From Kribbella pittospori (GTDB lineage Bacteria; Actinomycetota; Actinomycetes; Propionibacteriales; Kribbellaceae): DNA of 64,000 nt. Both the position numbers and the translations under genes were made by a program. The notes under the pieces were generated by a model. The model was not told where the DNA came from and did not search any database. It saw only the letters and a program-made list of their open reading frames with translations. Where the stretch lies: contig NZ_SJKB01000007.1 of the NCBI RefSeq assembly GCF_004331465.1, positions 310,001 to 374,000 of the forward strand. Reading direction: 5' to 3'. Of this stretch, positions 38,929 to 47,718 are shown piece by piece; position 1 is the first letter of the stretch; every line of letters starts with the position of its first letter.

Positions 38929-40524
38929 TCAGTAGCCTGTGATGGCCGGCCAGTCGAGTTCGATGCCCTGGGCAATCAGCCGGTCCTGGAACTGGCCGAG
39001 CAGGGCGGGAGTGCCGCGGACCGCGCGCGGGCTGACGTCGCGGTCCAGGCAGAAGGCTGCGAGCAGGCCGGCGGCCTCGCCGACGTTCCACTCGACCGGG
39101 TGCAACCGGTAGCAGCCGTTGGTGATGTGGGTGGTGCCGAGGTTCTTGTTCGCCGGCAGCAGGTTCTCGACGCGTTGCGGGATCAGCGCGCCGAGCGGGA
39201 TCCGGAACGGGCTGCTGGCCACGTCGATGTAGTTGTCCCCGCCGGTCGACGGGTGCAGGTCGATCCGGTACATCCCGATCCCGACGCTGTCGTCGTACTC
39301 GGCCGCGCCGCGGTCGCCGCGGATCGCAGCCGACAGGTCCTGTTCGACGATCGTGTACTCCGCCTTGATCCGCCGGGACTCCCGGATGTATGGCGCCTGG
39401 GCCAGGCCGTCCGTGGATCCGAGCAGATCGCCCCGCAACCGCAGCCCCCGGAAGCCGGCGCCACCATCGGACCGCGGCGCCTCGGTCTGCAGCCAGTAGA
39501 GGACGGCGTGCGACAACTCCTTGGCCGCGGCCAGATGCTTCGCCGCGTCCGGTACGTCGATGACCGGACCCTCGAAGTAGTCGATCATCGGCCAGTTCAC
39601 CAAGCAGATGTCGCTGTCGTACGCACCGGGAACGAAGTGCCGGCGGGCCGCGATCCGGCGGAAGGTCCAGAGATTCGTGTCGCCGCCGGTCCGGCGCTGA
39701 TCCGCGACCACAGCCAGCGGGTCGTCATCGGGGTTCGGCGTGAACGTACGCCGCGAGCTCTCCAGCGTGCGCGGATTCGGCGCCGTCCAGGACAGCAGCC
39801 GATCACCCCAGAACGAGGGCTGATAGTTCCGCCAGAACGAATAGTTGGCCGGCTTGTCGCCGAGGTGATCACCGTCGACGTGGTCGATTGCGAAGCAGTA
39901 CGACACCGCCTGCATGTTGAGCGGCTGCGCCTCCGCCGGCGCGCTCGGCTCACCGGTCTCGCTCTGTGCCTCGAACCCGGTGACGTACTCCGTCCCGGTC
40001 AGCGGCAGCAACTCCCCGGTCTCCGTCGCGTCCAGGATGTACGGCGCCGTCACAGTGACCTGCTCATCGCCGACGCGATGCTGCACGGTCACCGCGGTCA
40101 CGCGATCGCCGTCGGTGTCAGCGGCGACCGGGCGATACGGCTGCAAGACCTGCAACCGCCCACTCGCCCGGTACGGCGCGAGCATCGCCTCCAGCACCGC
40201 CAGCGCAACCCGCGGCTCGTGACAGAGCTTCGACACGTACCCCGCGCCAGGGTTGAGATGAACATCCGCGCGGGACGCCGACGTCAGCGGATAGTGGCGG
40301 CGGTAGTAGTCGCGGATGCCTTCCCGCAGAGCCCGGTACGACGCCGTGACGCCGAACTGCTCGACCCAGCTGTGCTCGTCCGGCGGGACGGCCTGACTGG
40401 TCGACTGCCCGCCGAGCCAGTCGAACTCCTCGGTCAGGACGACCGAGCGACCGGCGCGCAGCGCGGCCAAGGCTGCGGCGACTCCGCCGAGCCCGCCGCC
40501 GACCACGAGAACATCTGTATGCAT
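38929..40524 (-). CDS. FAD-dependent oxidoreductase (FAD_oxidored family)
   Basis: A 531-residue flavoprotein without signal peptide. The dinucleotide-binding motif DVLVVGGGLGGVAAALAAL is at residues 4-22, followed by EEFDWLGGQSTSQAVPPDEH, and it ends with the conserved LLPANKNLGTTHITNGCYRLHPVEWNVGEAAG block. FAD_oxidored proteins are recurrent members of sugar-polymer loci, where the substrate is mostly unknown; oxidation of a sugar or of an aromatic/uronic substituent is possible. Its ATG overlaps the LacI stop, and the transporter genes follow, so uptake and oxidation appear co-induced. Confidence 0.88.
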   Translation of the reverse strand: MHTDVLVVGGGLGGVAAALAALRAGRSVVLTEEFDWLGGQSTSQAVPPDEHSWVEQFGVTASYRALREGIRDYYRRHYPLTSASRADVHLNPGAGYVSKLCHEPRVALAVLEAMLAPYRASGRLQVLQPYRPVAADTDGDRVTAVTVQHRVGDEQVTVTAPYILDATETGELLPLTGTEYVTGFEAQSETGEPSAPAEAQPLNMQAVSYCFAIDHVDGDHLGDKPANYSFWRNYQPSFWGDRLLSWTAPNPRTLESSRRTFTPNPDDDPLAVVADQRRTGGDTNLWTFRRIAARRHFVPGAYDSDICLVNWPMIDYFEGPVIDVPDAAKHLAAAKELSHAVLYWLQTEAPRSDGGAGFRGLRLRGDLLGSTDGLAQAPYIRESRRIKAEYTIVEQDLSAAIRGDRGAAEYDDSVGIGMYRIDLHPSTGGDNYIDVASSPFRIPLGALIPQRVENLLPANKNLGTTHITNGCYRLHPVEWNVGEAAGLLAAFCLDRDVSPRAVRGTPALLGQFQDRLIAQGIELDWPAITGY

Positions 40525-41549
40525 CAGACCCCTTTGCTGGGTGGAGTGAGGGTGGTGCCGTCGGTCAGCTCGCAGGGGAGCAGCAGTTGGCGCTCGGTGG
40601 CGGTGCCGCTGAGGATGGCCTCCAGCAACTCGACCGCCTGCAGGCCCATCGCCCGCCGCGGTACGTGGAAGCCGGTGAAGTCGATGTCGCTCTCGGCCGG
40701 CCGGGTCGAGTCACCGAGTGCGATGACGGACAGGTCGGCCGGGACCCGGACGCCTCGCGCGGTCGCGGTCGCATGCAGGGCGACTGCATCGGCCCGCTCC
40801 TCCACGAAGACCGCGGTGACCTTCCGCTCGAGCAGAGCGTCGAGCAGCGCATCGGGATCGGCTCCCGGCAGCCACGGCACACGTGTGCCAGCGGCCGCCC
40901 GGAAGCCGAGCAGCCTGTCGGCCGAGGACTCGGCACCGGCCCCAGGCCCGGCGAAGGCGATGCGCCGGTGCCCGAGCGCCAGCGCCTGCTCCACCACGAC
41001 CCGCGTGGCCTCGACGTAGTCGGCCCCGACGTACGGGACCGGGCCACCGGCGTCGTCGCGGCGGCCGACGGAGACGAACGGATACTCCTCCGCGATCAGC
41101 CGGGCCAGCTCGTCGGACGGGATCTGACGACCGAGGAGCAGACAGCCGTCGGCGATCCGGAGCCGGTTGTTCTCATGGAAGATCTGCCGTCGTCCGGACG
41201 TCACCGGGGCGCTGGTGAACAGCAGCAGGTCCAAGCCCAGTTGCTCCGCGCAGTCCTCGATGCCGGCCAGGAACGGGTGGTAGAAGTCGCCGCTCGCACT
41301 CGGGAACACCGACTCGTAGGTGAACACGCCGAGGATCTGGTTGCGCTGCTTCAGCATCCGGCGGGCCAGCGGATCCGCCTGGTAGCCGGTCTCGCGGATC
41401 ACCTTGAGGACCCGGTCGCGGGTCTCGGCCGGGATCCGCGCGGTGGCGTCGCTGCGGTTGTTCAGCACCAGTGACACCGTGGTTTGGCTGACCTTGGCCA
41501 GCCGCGCGATGTCGCGCTGGGTGAGTCGGGTGGTCGCCTTGTCCGGCAT
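40524..41549 (-). CDS. LacI-family transcriptional regulator
   Basis: A 341-residue repressor. The N-terminal HTH and hinge are RDIARLAKVSQTTVSLVLNNR (broken here by length) through RVLKVIRETGYQADPLAR; residues ~65-335 form a periplasmic-binding-like sensor domain. It is first in the operon with the FAD oxidoreductase and sugar transporter. The ATG has GAAGGA 8 nt upstream. Two AATGCG(A/T)ATT sites lie between it and the divergent beta-helix enzyme gene, which indicates autoregulation and control of both sides. Confidence 0.93.
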   Translation of the reverse strand: MPDKATTRLTQRDIARLAKVSQTTVSLVLNNRSDATARIPAETRDRVLKVIRETGYQADPLARRMLKQRNQILGVFTYESVFPSASGDFYHPFLAGIEDCAEQLGLDLLLFTSAPVTSGRRQIFHENNRLRIADGCLLLGRQIPSDELARLIAEEYPFVSVGRRDDAGGPVPYVGADYVEATRVVVEQALALGHRRIAFAGPGAGAESSADRLLGFRAAAGTRVPWLPGADPDALLDALLERKVTAVFVEERADAVALHATATARGVRVPADLSVIALGDSTRPAESDIDFTGFHVPRRAMGLQAVELLEAILSGTATERQLLLPCELTDGTTLTPPSKGV

Positions 41550-41567
41550 CGATCAATCCTTCGCAGT

Positions 41568-41577
41568 AATACGCATT
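41568..41577. promoter_or_regulatory. LacI-type operator, copy 1
   Basis: AATACGCATT, which reads AATGCGTATT on the minus strand, lies 19 bp upstream of the lacI-like gene. It is one of two AATGCGNATT sites in the divergent region. Confidence 0.55.
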
Positions 41578-41629
41578 GCCGTGAACCGTAGAGCAGTCTC
41601 CGAATCGTCGTCAAGAGCCGGATCGTGCT

Positions 41630-41645
41630 GATAATGCGAATTATC
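41630..41645. promoter_or_regulatory. LacI-type operator, copy 2
   Basis: GATAATGCGAATTATC has perfect 6-bp arms around a central GCGA and contains AATGCGAATT, the same core as copy 1. It lies 75 bp upstream of the beta-helix enzyme gene, well placed to repress the divergent promoters together with copy 1. Confidence 0.6.
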
Positions 41646-41719
41646 ATTACCGGGATCTTGACCAGCGGTACGGCGGCGAAGAACACTCACGGCAGTCCGC
41701 TCATCGCGAGGAGGTCTCC

Positions 41720-43879
41720 ATGCTGAGTCGTCGCCACTTCACCGGTCTGGCCGCCGCAGCCGTCGCAAGCCCGGTCGTGCTCATCTCCCGGCCGGCGTCC
41801 GCGAGGTCGGCCGGCGTCGACCGTGACCCGATCAGCTTTCGGTCGGCGTACGACGCCTGCCCACCCGATCCGACCGCGGTCGTGCTCGGATCACCTGGCT
41901 TCGAGGTGTCCGGCGACGTGACGGCCGCTCTGCAGGCGGCGGTCGACGAGGCGTCCAGGCGCGGGACCGTCAACCGGCTCGGCGACATCCTCGGCGGTGG
42001 CCGCGACTTCCCGCTCGGCGACGGTGGCGGCATCGTCCTCGTCCCGCCCGGCACCTACCGCCTGTCCGCGCCGATCGACGTACACGACTCCGTGCGCATC
42101 ATCGGCTTCGGCCGGAACCGCCCGCGGTTCGTGCTGGCGGAGAACAGCCCCGGGTACGCCGGGACCACGCCGCGCGACGTGTTCTCGTTCCGGCGCCGGC
42201 CGGTCGGCGGGCCGATCACCTACGCGAACAACGACACCTTCGGCTCCGGGCTGATCAATCTGGACGTCACGATCGGCGCCGGCAACCCGCAGGCGATCGC
42301 GGTCCGGTTCGGCGGCGCGCAGTTGTGCGTCCTGCAGGATCTCGATCTCGACGTCGGCGGCGGCTTTGCTGGGATCGACCACAACGCGAACCTGATCCAG
42401 CGGGTCCGCGTCCGCGGCGGCGCGGTCGGCTTCAACGCGTACGCCGCCTCGGCCGGGTGGCCGACCACCGTGCTGGACTGCCGCTTCACCGGACAGCGTG
42501 AGACCGCGATCCGGGCAAACAACGACGCGAAGCTGGTGCTCGTTCGCACTGTCCTGGGCGGCGCTCCGCGTGGCGTCGAGTGCGTGCCCGGTCAGTTCCT
42601 CCATCTCTACCTGGAGAACTGCGTGCTCGACGAAGTTGCCGAGGGCATCGTCATGAACGACAGCGATCAGTTGCCCGGGGCCACCGATCCACGGATCCGG
42701 AACAGCAACCAGGTCAACCTGATCGACAGCGTCGTCCGCAGTACGCCGACCCTGCTCACGCTGGCTCAGAGCGGCCGCCGTACCCCTGCCCGGGACGGCG
42801 TCGTCCGAGAGCTCACCTACGGCCTGCGGATCACGCGCGGACTGTCGTCGCGCGAAGCGCGTGCTGACGGTGTCGTGGTGTCGCTCGGGTCCCGCGATAC
42901 CCGGATCGGTGAGTTGCTGGAGCCCGACGTACCCGATCTTCCGCCGGTGTCCACGTGGGTCAGCATCACTGACGTGGCTGCGCGGATGGGGCGAACGGTC
43001 GGCTCGGGCGCTGACGATCTCGCTGTCTTCCAGGCGGCCGTGGATCGGCATGAGACCGTCTTCGTGCCGATCGGTGCGTACGTGCTCGGCGGGATGTTGC
43101 GACTGCGGAAGAACTCCAACCTGATCGGTCTGCATCCCCGTCAGACTTGGCTACGCACACCGGACGCTACGGCGTACTTCGGTGATCCCGAGCGGCCGCG
43201 GGCGTTGGTCGAGACTCCGGCCGGCGGGCGCAACATCGTGCACGGTCTGGGGCTGGACACCGCCCAGAACACGCCGGGTTCGGTGAACATCAGTTGGCGG
43301 TCGGGGCGTGGGTCCTACCTGGCCGACATCACCACCCAGTTCGTGAAGTGGCATCCCGACGACGTCGCCAGTGGTGATCCCGGCTACACGTACAAGGGCA
43401 AGCACAAGTACGGCGTCTGGGTCCGCGGTGGCGGAGGTGTCCTGTCGAACATCTGGAGCGCGGCCGGCTGGGCTGACAACGGACTCCTGATCGAGTCGTC
43501 GAGCGTCCCGACGTCGGCGTACGAGCTCTCGATCGAACACCACCAGTACCGCGAGGTCGTCCTCCGGCACGTGTCCGGCTGGCGGTTCTTCGGCCTGCAG
43601 ACCGAGGACCACATCTACGGCTGGCAGTCCCAGGCCGTGGAACTCGACCACTGCCACGACCTGCTCTTCGCCAACTCGGTCCTCTTCCGCGTCGCCACGG
43701 TCCTCGGCCCTTCTCCGTACGGCGTCGGCCTCAACCAGTGCCGCGACATCACCTTCCGAGGCAACCGCGGCTACCGCGACAAAACCCCCGAGTTCACCCA
43801 GTGGGCCGCCTCGGCCGCCGACATCCGCACCACCCGCACCATCCCCGACCCAGAATTCACCCTCCTGGAAATCCGATGA
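41720..43879 (+). CDS. Tat-secreted double beta-helix enzyme (pectate-lyase-3/GH55-like)
   Basis: A 719-residue exported protein. A twin-arginine signal (MLSRRHFTGLAAAAVASP) is cleaved near ASA-R (residue ~29). Two tandem right-handed beta-helix units are suggested: the first starts GDVTAALQAAVDEAS with GGGIVLVPPGTYRL near 66-115, the second GADDLAVFQAAVDRHETVFVPIGAYVL near 430-460. This pairing is the layout of GH55 exo-beta-1,3-glucanases, but polysaccharide lyases share the fold, so the activity is not settled. AGGAGG precedes the ATG. It diverges from the LacI operon and converges on the putative toroid lyase. Confidence 0.82.
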   Translation: MLSRRHFTGLAAAAVASPVVLISRPASARSAGVDRDPISFRSAYDACPPDPTAVVLGSPGFEVSGDVTAALQAAVDEASRRGTVNRLGDILGGGRDFPLGDGGGIVLVPPGTYRLSAPIDVHDSVRIIGFGRNRPRFVLAENSPGYAGTTPRDVFSFRRRPVGGPITYANNDTFGSGLINLDVTIGAGNPQAIAVRFGGAQLCVLQDLDLDVGGGFAGIDHNANLIQRVRVRGGAVGFNAYAASAGWPTTVLDCRFTGQRETAIRANNDAKLVLVRTVLGGAPRGVECVPGQFLHLYLENCVLDEVAEGIVMNDSDQLPGATDPRIRNSNQVNLIDSVVRSTPTLLTLAQSGRRTPARDGVVRELTYGLRITRGLSSREARADGVVVSLGSRDTRIGELLEPDVPDLPPVSTWVSITDVAARMGRTVGSGADDLAVFQAAVDRHETVFVPIGAYVLGGMLRLRKNSNLIGLHPRQTWLRTPDATAYFGDPERPRALVETPAGGRNIVHGLGLDTAQNTPGSVNISWRSGRGSYLADITTQFVKWHPDDVASGDPGYTYKGKHKYGVWVRGGGGVLSNIWSAAGWADNGLLIESSSVPTSAYELSIEHHQYREVVLRHVSGWRFFGLQTEDHIYGWQSQAVELDHCHDLLFANSVLFRVATVLGPSPYGVGLNQCRDITFRGNRGYRDKTPEFTQWAASAADIRTTRTIPDPEFTLLEIR

Positions 43880-43889
43880 CCCGGCGACC

Positions 43890-45650
43890 CTAGGCGGTCC
43901 GCAGGCTGAGGACCTGGCGGGTTGGGATGCGGCCGGTGAGGTAGACGCGGAGGCCGTCCGGGGTCAGGTTGCCGCCGAGGTAGGTGTAGCGCTCGCCTGG
44001 GTCCATACCTACCCGGGCGGCGCCCGAACCCGGGCCGAACTCGATCCGGTTGGAGCCGACGGTGTAGCTGCCGGTGCCGGCCACCAGCTGGTAGTTGCCC
44101 GGGGCATCTAAGGCCTCGACGCCGGCCAGCGTGCCGCCGGGCCGGAAGCAGAGCTCGATCGCGTACGCCGTCTCGTCGCCGTCGAGCTCGAAGGTCAGGT
44201 CGAAGCCGTTGCCGACTTCGACGACGGTCACCTCGGTCCGCAGCGTGCGGTACTGCTTCGGCCGGTGCGGGAAGTCCATCGATGCGTAGAACCGTCCGTC
44301 AGGCGTCAGTGCGTACATCCCGTCCTTGCGCCGGTACCGCTTCGGCAACGGCAGGTGGTACGGCACCTTCACCTCGTCGGCCAGCTTGAAGCTGCTATCG
44401 CCCGTACGACGCAATCCGTCGCTGCGGAAATGCCCGGTGCTGAAGAACTGTGGCGACAACCGGACCGAGTCGAGGATCGCCGCACCCTGGCGGAGCTTGA
44501 AGAAGGTCGGGTTGGTGGACAGCCCGGACGAGATCACCGGGAGGTCGTGGAAGTCGGTCCCGCCGAACACGGTCGCGGTCCGATCGCCGCGCCGGATCCG
44601 GGCCGACCCCTGGGTCGGGAAGTGCTGGGCGAAGTCGGTCGGTACAGCCTCGGCGGCGGGCAGGACCGCGGCCAGCTCCGGCCGCTCGAGCACCTCGGCG
44701 AGGAAGTCGCCGAGCTCACCGGTCCCACGCTGCTCGATGCTCTTGGCAACGGTCGCGAACCGTCCGTCCCGGTCGTGCAGGGCGAGCTCGCGGTACTGCG
44801 TCAGGTACCACCAGACCTCGCGGATACTCTTCTGGTCCTGCCGGCGGGACGCGGTCGTGTCGACCTCCCCGTTCGGCTCCAGCAGGTACAGGGTCGAGTC
44901 CAGGTTCCGCCGGACGAACCCCAGCAGTTCGGGCTTGTCCCGCAGCCACGCGATCGTCAGCAGACAAGGGTTCGTCACCTCGGCGGCGTACGTCGAACTC
45001 CGCTCGCTGTAGAAGCCCTCCGGGGTCGCGTCGATGCCCTCGTCGAGCCAGTCGTCGATCCGCGCGGCGTACCGGCGATCCGGGAACAGGTGGTGCGTGC
45101 GCGCCAGGGCGGCCGAGACCTCCCAGCGGTGGTTGGGCGTGTGCACACCACCGCTCGCCAGCGCCGGTCCGGCCTTCCGCAGTACCTGCTCGAGGATCGT
45201 GCGGTGCGGCTGCGTGGCCGGCTGGTCGTCTGCGTCGAGCAAGGCGTAGAGCATGCAGACGTCCTGGATCGCGAACGCGCTGTCCGGCGGTGAGTGCAGG
45301 TTGCCGACGTCGTACAGGCCGTCGTCGTGCTGCCGCGCGGCCAACTGCTCGACCAGCCACTGCAGCGGTGCCAGCAGTGAGGCGTCATGGTGGTACGACG
45401 ACCGTCCCCAGACGTACCCGGAGATGAGGCGCCGCGCCTTGCGGGCCACGGTCCGGATGCTGTCGGAGGCGTTCTGGTAGTTGCCGAGCACCAGCGGGAT
45501 CTGCTTCTGGTTGGCGTTGGTGAGAACGGTCAGGAAGTCGTCGTCCACGGTGGCTCCTGCGGCGTTCGCCGCGGCGGTCTGGGTAGTCGAGTGCAGTGCG
45601 CCGACCGTGAGAGTGGTCAGCGAACCGGCGAGAAAGGTACGGCGCTGCAT
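43890..45650 (-). CDS. Tat-secreted putative polysaccharide lyase (alpha/alpha-toroid type)
   Basis: A 586-residue exported protein; the signal is MQRRTFLAGSLTTLTVGAL. The N-terminal ~350 residues are helical with TPNHRWEVSAALARTHHLFPD and GFYSERSSTYAAEVTN, residues (Asn/His/Arg, Tyr) of the kind used by toroid-fold lyases; the C-terminal ~230 residues are beta-rich (TVFGGTDFHDLP, PYHLPLP, FDLTFELDGDETAY). The two-domain layout resembles heparinase-like or PL8-type lyases, but I cannot name a family. The ATG at 45650 has GGTGGAGG 7 nt upstream. It lies 10 bp from the convergent beta-helix gene. Confidence 0.75.
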   Translation of the reverse strand: MQRRTFLAGSLTTLTVGALHSTTQTAAANAAGATVDDDFLTVLTNANQKQIPLVLGNYQNASDSIRTVARKARRLISGYVWGRSSYHHDASLLAPLQWLVEQLAARQHDDGLYDVGNLHSPPDSAFAIQDVCMLYALLDADDQPATQPHRTILEQVLRKAGPALASGGVHTPNHRWEVSAALARTHHLFPDRRYAARIDDWLDEGIDATPEGFYSERSSTYAAEVTNPCLLTIAWLRDKPELLGFVRRNLDSTLYLLEPNGEVDTTASRRQDQKSIREVWWYLTQYRELALHDRDGRFATVAKSIEQRGTGELGDFLAEVLERPELAAVLPAAEAVPTDFAQHFPTQGSARIRRGDRTATVFGGTDFHDLPVISSGLSTNPTFFKLRQGAAILDSVRLSPQFFSTGHFRSDGLRRTGDSSFKLADEVKVPYHLPLPKRYRRKDGMYALTPDGRFYASMDFPHRPKQYRTLRTEVTVVEVGNGFDLTFELDGDETAYAIELCFRPGGTLAGVEALDAPGNYQLVAGTGSYTVGSNRIEFGPGSGAARVGMDPGERYTYLGGNLTPDGLRVYLTGRIPTRQVLSLRTA

Positions 45651-45675
45651 CGGGCGGCCTCCACCGAGAATCATA

Positions 45676-45689
45676 GGAAAGCGGTTTCC
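45676..45689. promoter_or_regulatory. LacI-type operator A of the second transporter region
   Basis: GGAAAGCGGTTTCC has perfect GGAAA/TTTCC arms. It lies 26 bp before the toroid-lyase start codon, close to the expected transcription start for a minus-strand -35 TTGACA at 45729-45724. Confidence 0.55.
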
Positions 45690-45726
45690 CACTGCGCAGA
45701 ACTGTTGCCTCGGGAGTTTGTCCTGT

Positions 45727-45779
45727 CAAGACCTCGCAGCTGACCGCATCCGGTCAGTCCGGGCCACACCGAGGTCTTG
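45727..45779. repeat. Nested inverted repeats in the divergent promoter region
   Basis: The outer arms CAAGACCTCG (45727-45736) and CGAGGTCTTG (45770-45779) are a perfect 10-bp inverted repeat. Inside, CTGACCG (45740-45746) pairs with CGGTCAG. The structure overlaps the minus-strand -35 box and lies between the LacI-type sites. Confidence 0.6.
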
Positions 45780-45782
45780 TGT

Positions 45783-45829
45783 AAACCGGTTTCTCGTACT
45801 AACTTGACCGGCCAAGGCAAACGCTTTCC
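45783..45829. promoter_or_regulatory. LacI-type operators B and C upstream of the second sugar transporter
   Basis: AAACCGGTTT (45783-45792, perfect palindrome) and GCAAACGCTTTCC (45817-45829) share the AAA-CG-TTT core of site A. They lie 35-80 bp before the permease start, near a possible promoter TTGTGT-N16-TAACTT. Confidence 0.5.
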
Positions 45830-45864
45830 GGCAACCGCCTGGAGCTTTCCGGAGGGAAGAAAGT

Positions 45865-46824
45865 ATGAGTGCGCTGGGTGAGCTCGGCAGCCTCCGGCGG
45901 AAGAAAGTGGCCGGGCAGCAGCCGAATCGGAGCAGGTGGACCGGGAAGGTCAAGAAGAAGGACAACCTGTCCGCGTACCTGTTCCTGACGCCGTGGCTGC
46001 TCGGGTTGTTCCTGATCACGATCGGGCCGATGCTGGCCTCGCTCTACCTGTCGTTCACGGACTACAACCTGATCCAGGCGCCGAAATGGATCGGGCTGGA
46101 GAACTTCACCCGGATGCTGTCCGACGAGCGGCTGCACAACTCGCTGCGGGTGACCTTCACCTACGTGTTCGTCTCGGTCCCGCTGCAACTCGCGATCGCC
46201 CTGCTGCTCGCCGTCGTGCTCGACCGCGGCGTTCGGGGGATGGCGTTCTACCGTTCGGTCTTCTACCTGCCGTCGCTGCTCGGCTCGAGTGTCGCGATCG
46301 CGGTCCTGTGGCGCCAGGTCTTCGGCACCGAGGGCCTGTTCAACCAGTTGCTCGGCCTGGTCGGCGTCGACGGCAAGGGCTGGATCTCCGACCCGAGTAC
46401 GGCGCTCGGCACGCTGGTGGTGCTGAACGTGTGGACGTTCGGGTCGCCGATGGTGATCTTCCTGGCCGGACTGCGGCAGATCCCGACGATGTACTACGAG
46501 GCCGCGTCCGTCGACGGTGCCGGCGTACTGCGGCGGTTCTTCAGCATCACGCTGCCGCTGCTCACCCCGATCATCTTCTTCAACCTGGTGCTGCAGATCA
46601 TCCACGCGTTCCAGTCGTTCACCCAGGCCTTCGTGGTCTCCGGGGGCAGCGGCGGGCCGTCGGACTCGACCATGTTCTTCACGCTCTACCTCTACGACCG
46701 GGGCTTCGGCAATTTCGACATGGGCTACGCGTCCGCGATGGCGTGGTTCCTGCTCGTGATCATCGGGGTCTTCACCGCGGCGAACTTCTTCGCCTCGAAG
46801 TACTGGGTGTTCTATGACGACTGA
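45865..46824 (+). CDS. Carbohydrate ABC transporter permease (MalF type)
   Basis: A 319-residue permease with a basic N-terminal tail and six transmembrane helices (first at LFLTPWLLGLFLITIGPML). The EAA loop is TMYYEAASVDGAGVLRRFFSITLPLL-like near 208-235. The ATG has GGAGGGAAG upstream. It starts the plus-strand operon of two permeases, binding lipoprotein and dehydrogenase, and overlaps the next permease by 11 nt. It lacks a cognate ATPase in the window. Confidence 0.92.
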   Translation: MSALGELGSLRRKKVAGQQPNRSRWTGKVKKKDNLSAYLFLTPWLLGLFLITIGPMLASLYLSFTDYNLIQAPKWIGLENFTRMLSDERLHNSLRVTFTYVFVSVPLQLAIALLLAVVLDRGVRGMAFYRSVFYLPSLLGSSVAIAVLWRQVFGTEGLFNQLLGLVGVDGKGWISDPSTALGTLVVLNVWTFGSPMVIFLAGLRQIPTMYYEAASVDGAGVLRRFFSITLPLLTPIIFFNLVLQIIHAFQSFTQAFVVSGGSGGPSDSTMFFTLYLYDRGFGNFDMGYASAMAWFLLVIIGVFTAANFFASKYWVFYDD

Positions 46825-47698
46825 GACGATCCGCAGCAGTGTCGCCGCGCGGCGGACCACCGGTGTGAGCTGGGCCCGGGTCCGCCCGGTGCTGATCCAC
46901 GTCGCGCTGGCCGCGGCCGCCCTGGTGATGCTCTACCCGTTGATCTGGATGGTGGTCAGCTCACTGCGGCCGGGCAACGAGATCTTCCGCGAGCCCGGGA
47001 TCCTGGTGAAGGACCTGCACATCGACAACTACCGGCTCGGCTGGAACGCGCTGGCCGAACCGTTCACCCGCTACCTGCTGAACTCGGCGGCGGTGGTGCT
47101 GGGCGCGATCATCGGCAACCTGGTGTCCTGCTCGATGGCGGCGTACGCGTTCGCCCGGCTCGACTTCAACGGCAAGAAGTTCTGGTTCGCGATCATGCTG
47201 GTCAGCATCATGCTGCCGATCCACGTGGTGATCGTGCCGCAGTACATCCTGTTCTCGCAGGCCGGCTGGATCAACACGTTCCTGCCGCTGGTGGTGCCGA
47301 AGCTGCTGGCCACCGACGCGTTCTTCGTCTTCTTGATGGTGCAGTTCATCCGCGGCATCCCGCGCGAGCTGGACGAGGCGGCCCGGATCGACGGCTGCGG
47401 CCGGGCCGGGATCTTCCTGCGGGTGATCCTGCCGCTGATGACGCCGGCGCTGGCGACCACCGCGATCTTCACCTTCATCTGGACCTGGAACGACTTCTTC
47501 AGCCAGCTGATCTACCTGACCGATCCGAAGATGTACACCGTGCCGGTCGCGCTGCGGTCGTTCGTCGACGCGACCTCGAGTACGAACTGGGGATCGATGT
47601 TCGCGATGTCGGTCGTCTCCCTCGTTCCCGTCTTCCTCGCATTCCTGCTCGGCCAGCGGTTCCTGATCAAGGGCATCGCCACCACCGGCATCAAGTAA
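46814..47698 (+). CDS. Carbohydrate ABC transporter permease (MalG type)
   Basis: A 294-residue permease with six transmembrane helices; LYPLIWMVVSSLRPGNEIF opens the core, and the EAA loop is RELDEAARIDGCGRAGIFLRVILPLM-like near 190-215. It pairs with the preceding MalF-type permease, with an 11-nt overlap that matches the overlap in the left-hand cassette. Gene order differs between the two cassettes, so they are not a simple duplication. Confidence 0.92.
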   Translation: MTTETIRSSVAARRTTGVSWARVRPVLIHVALAAAALVMLYPLIWMVVSSLRPGNEIFREPGILVKDLHIDNYRLGWNALAEPFTRYLLNSAAVVLGAIIGNLVSCSMAAYAFARLDFNGKKFWFAIMLVSIMLPIHVVIVPQYILFSQAGWINTFLPLVVPKLLATDAFFVFLMVQFIRGIPRELDEAARIDGCGRAGIFLRVILPLMTPALATTAIFTFIWTWNDFFSQLIYLTDPKMYTVPVALRSFVDATSSTNWGSMFAMSVVSLVPVFLAFLLGQRFLIKGIATTGIK

Positions 47699-47718
47699 CC
47701 CCCTGAAAGGTGCACATC

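Noticed and set aside
37783..41019. 1078-codon plus-strand open frame across the binding protein, flavoprotein and LacI genes
   Set aside because: It is antisense to three well-supported genes and has no recognisable domain.
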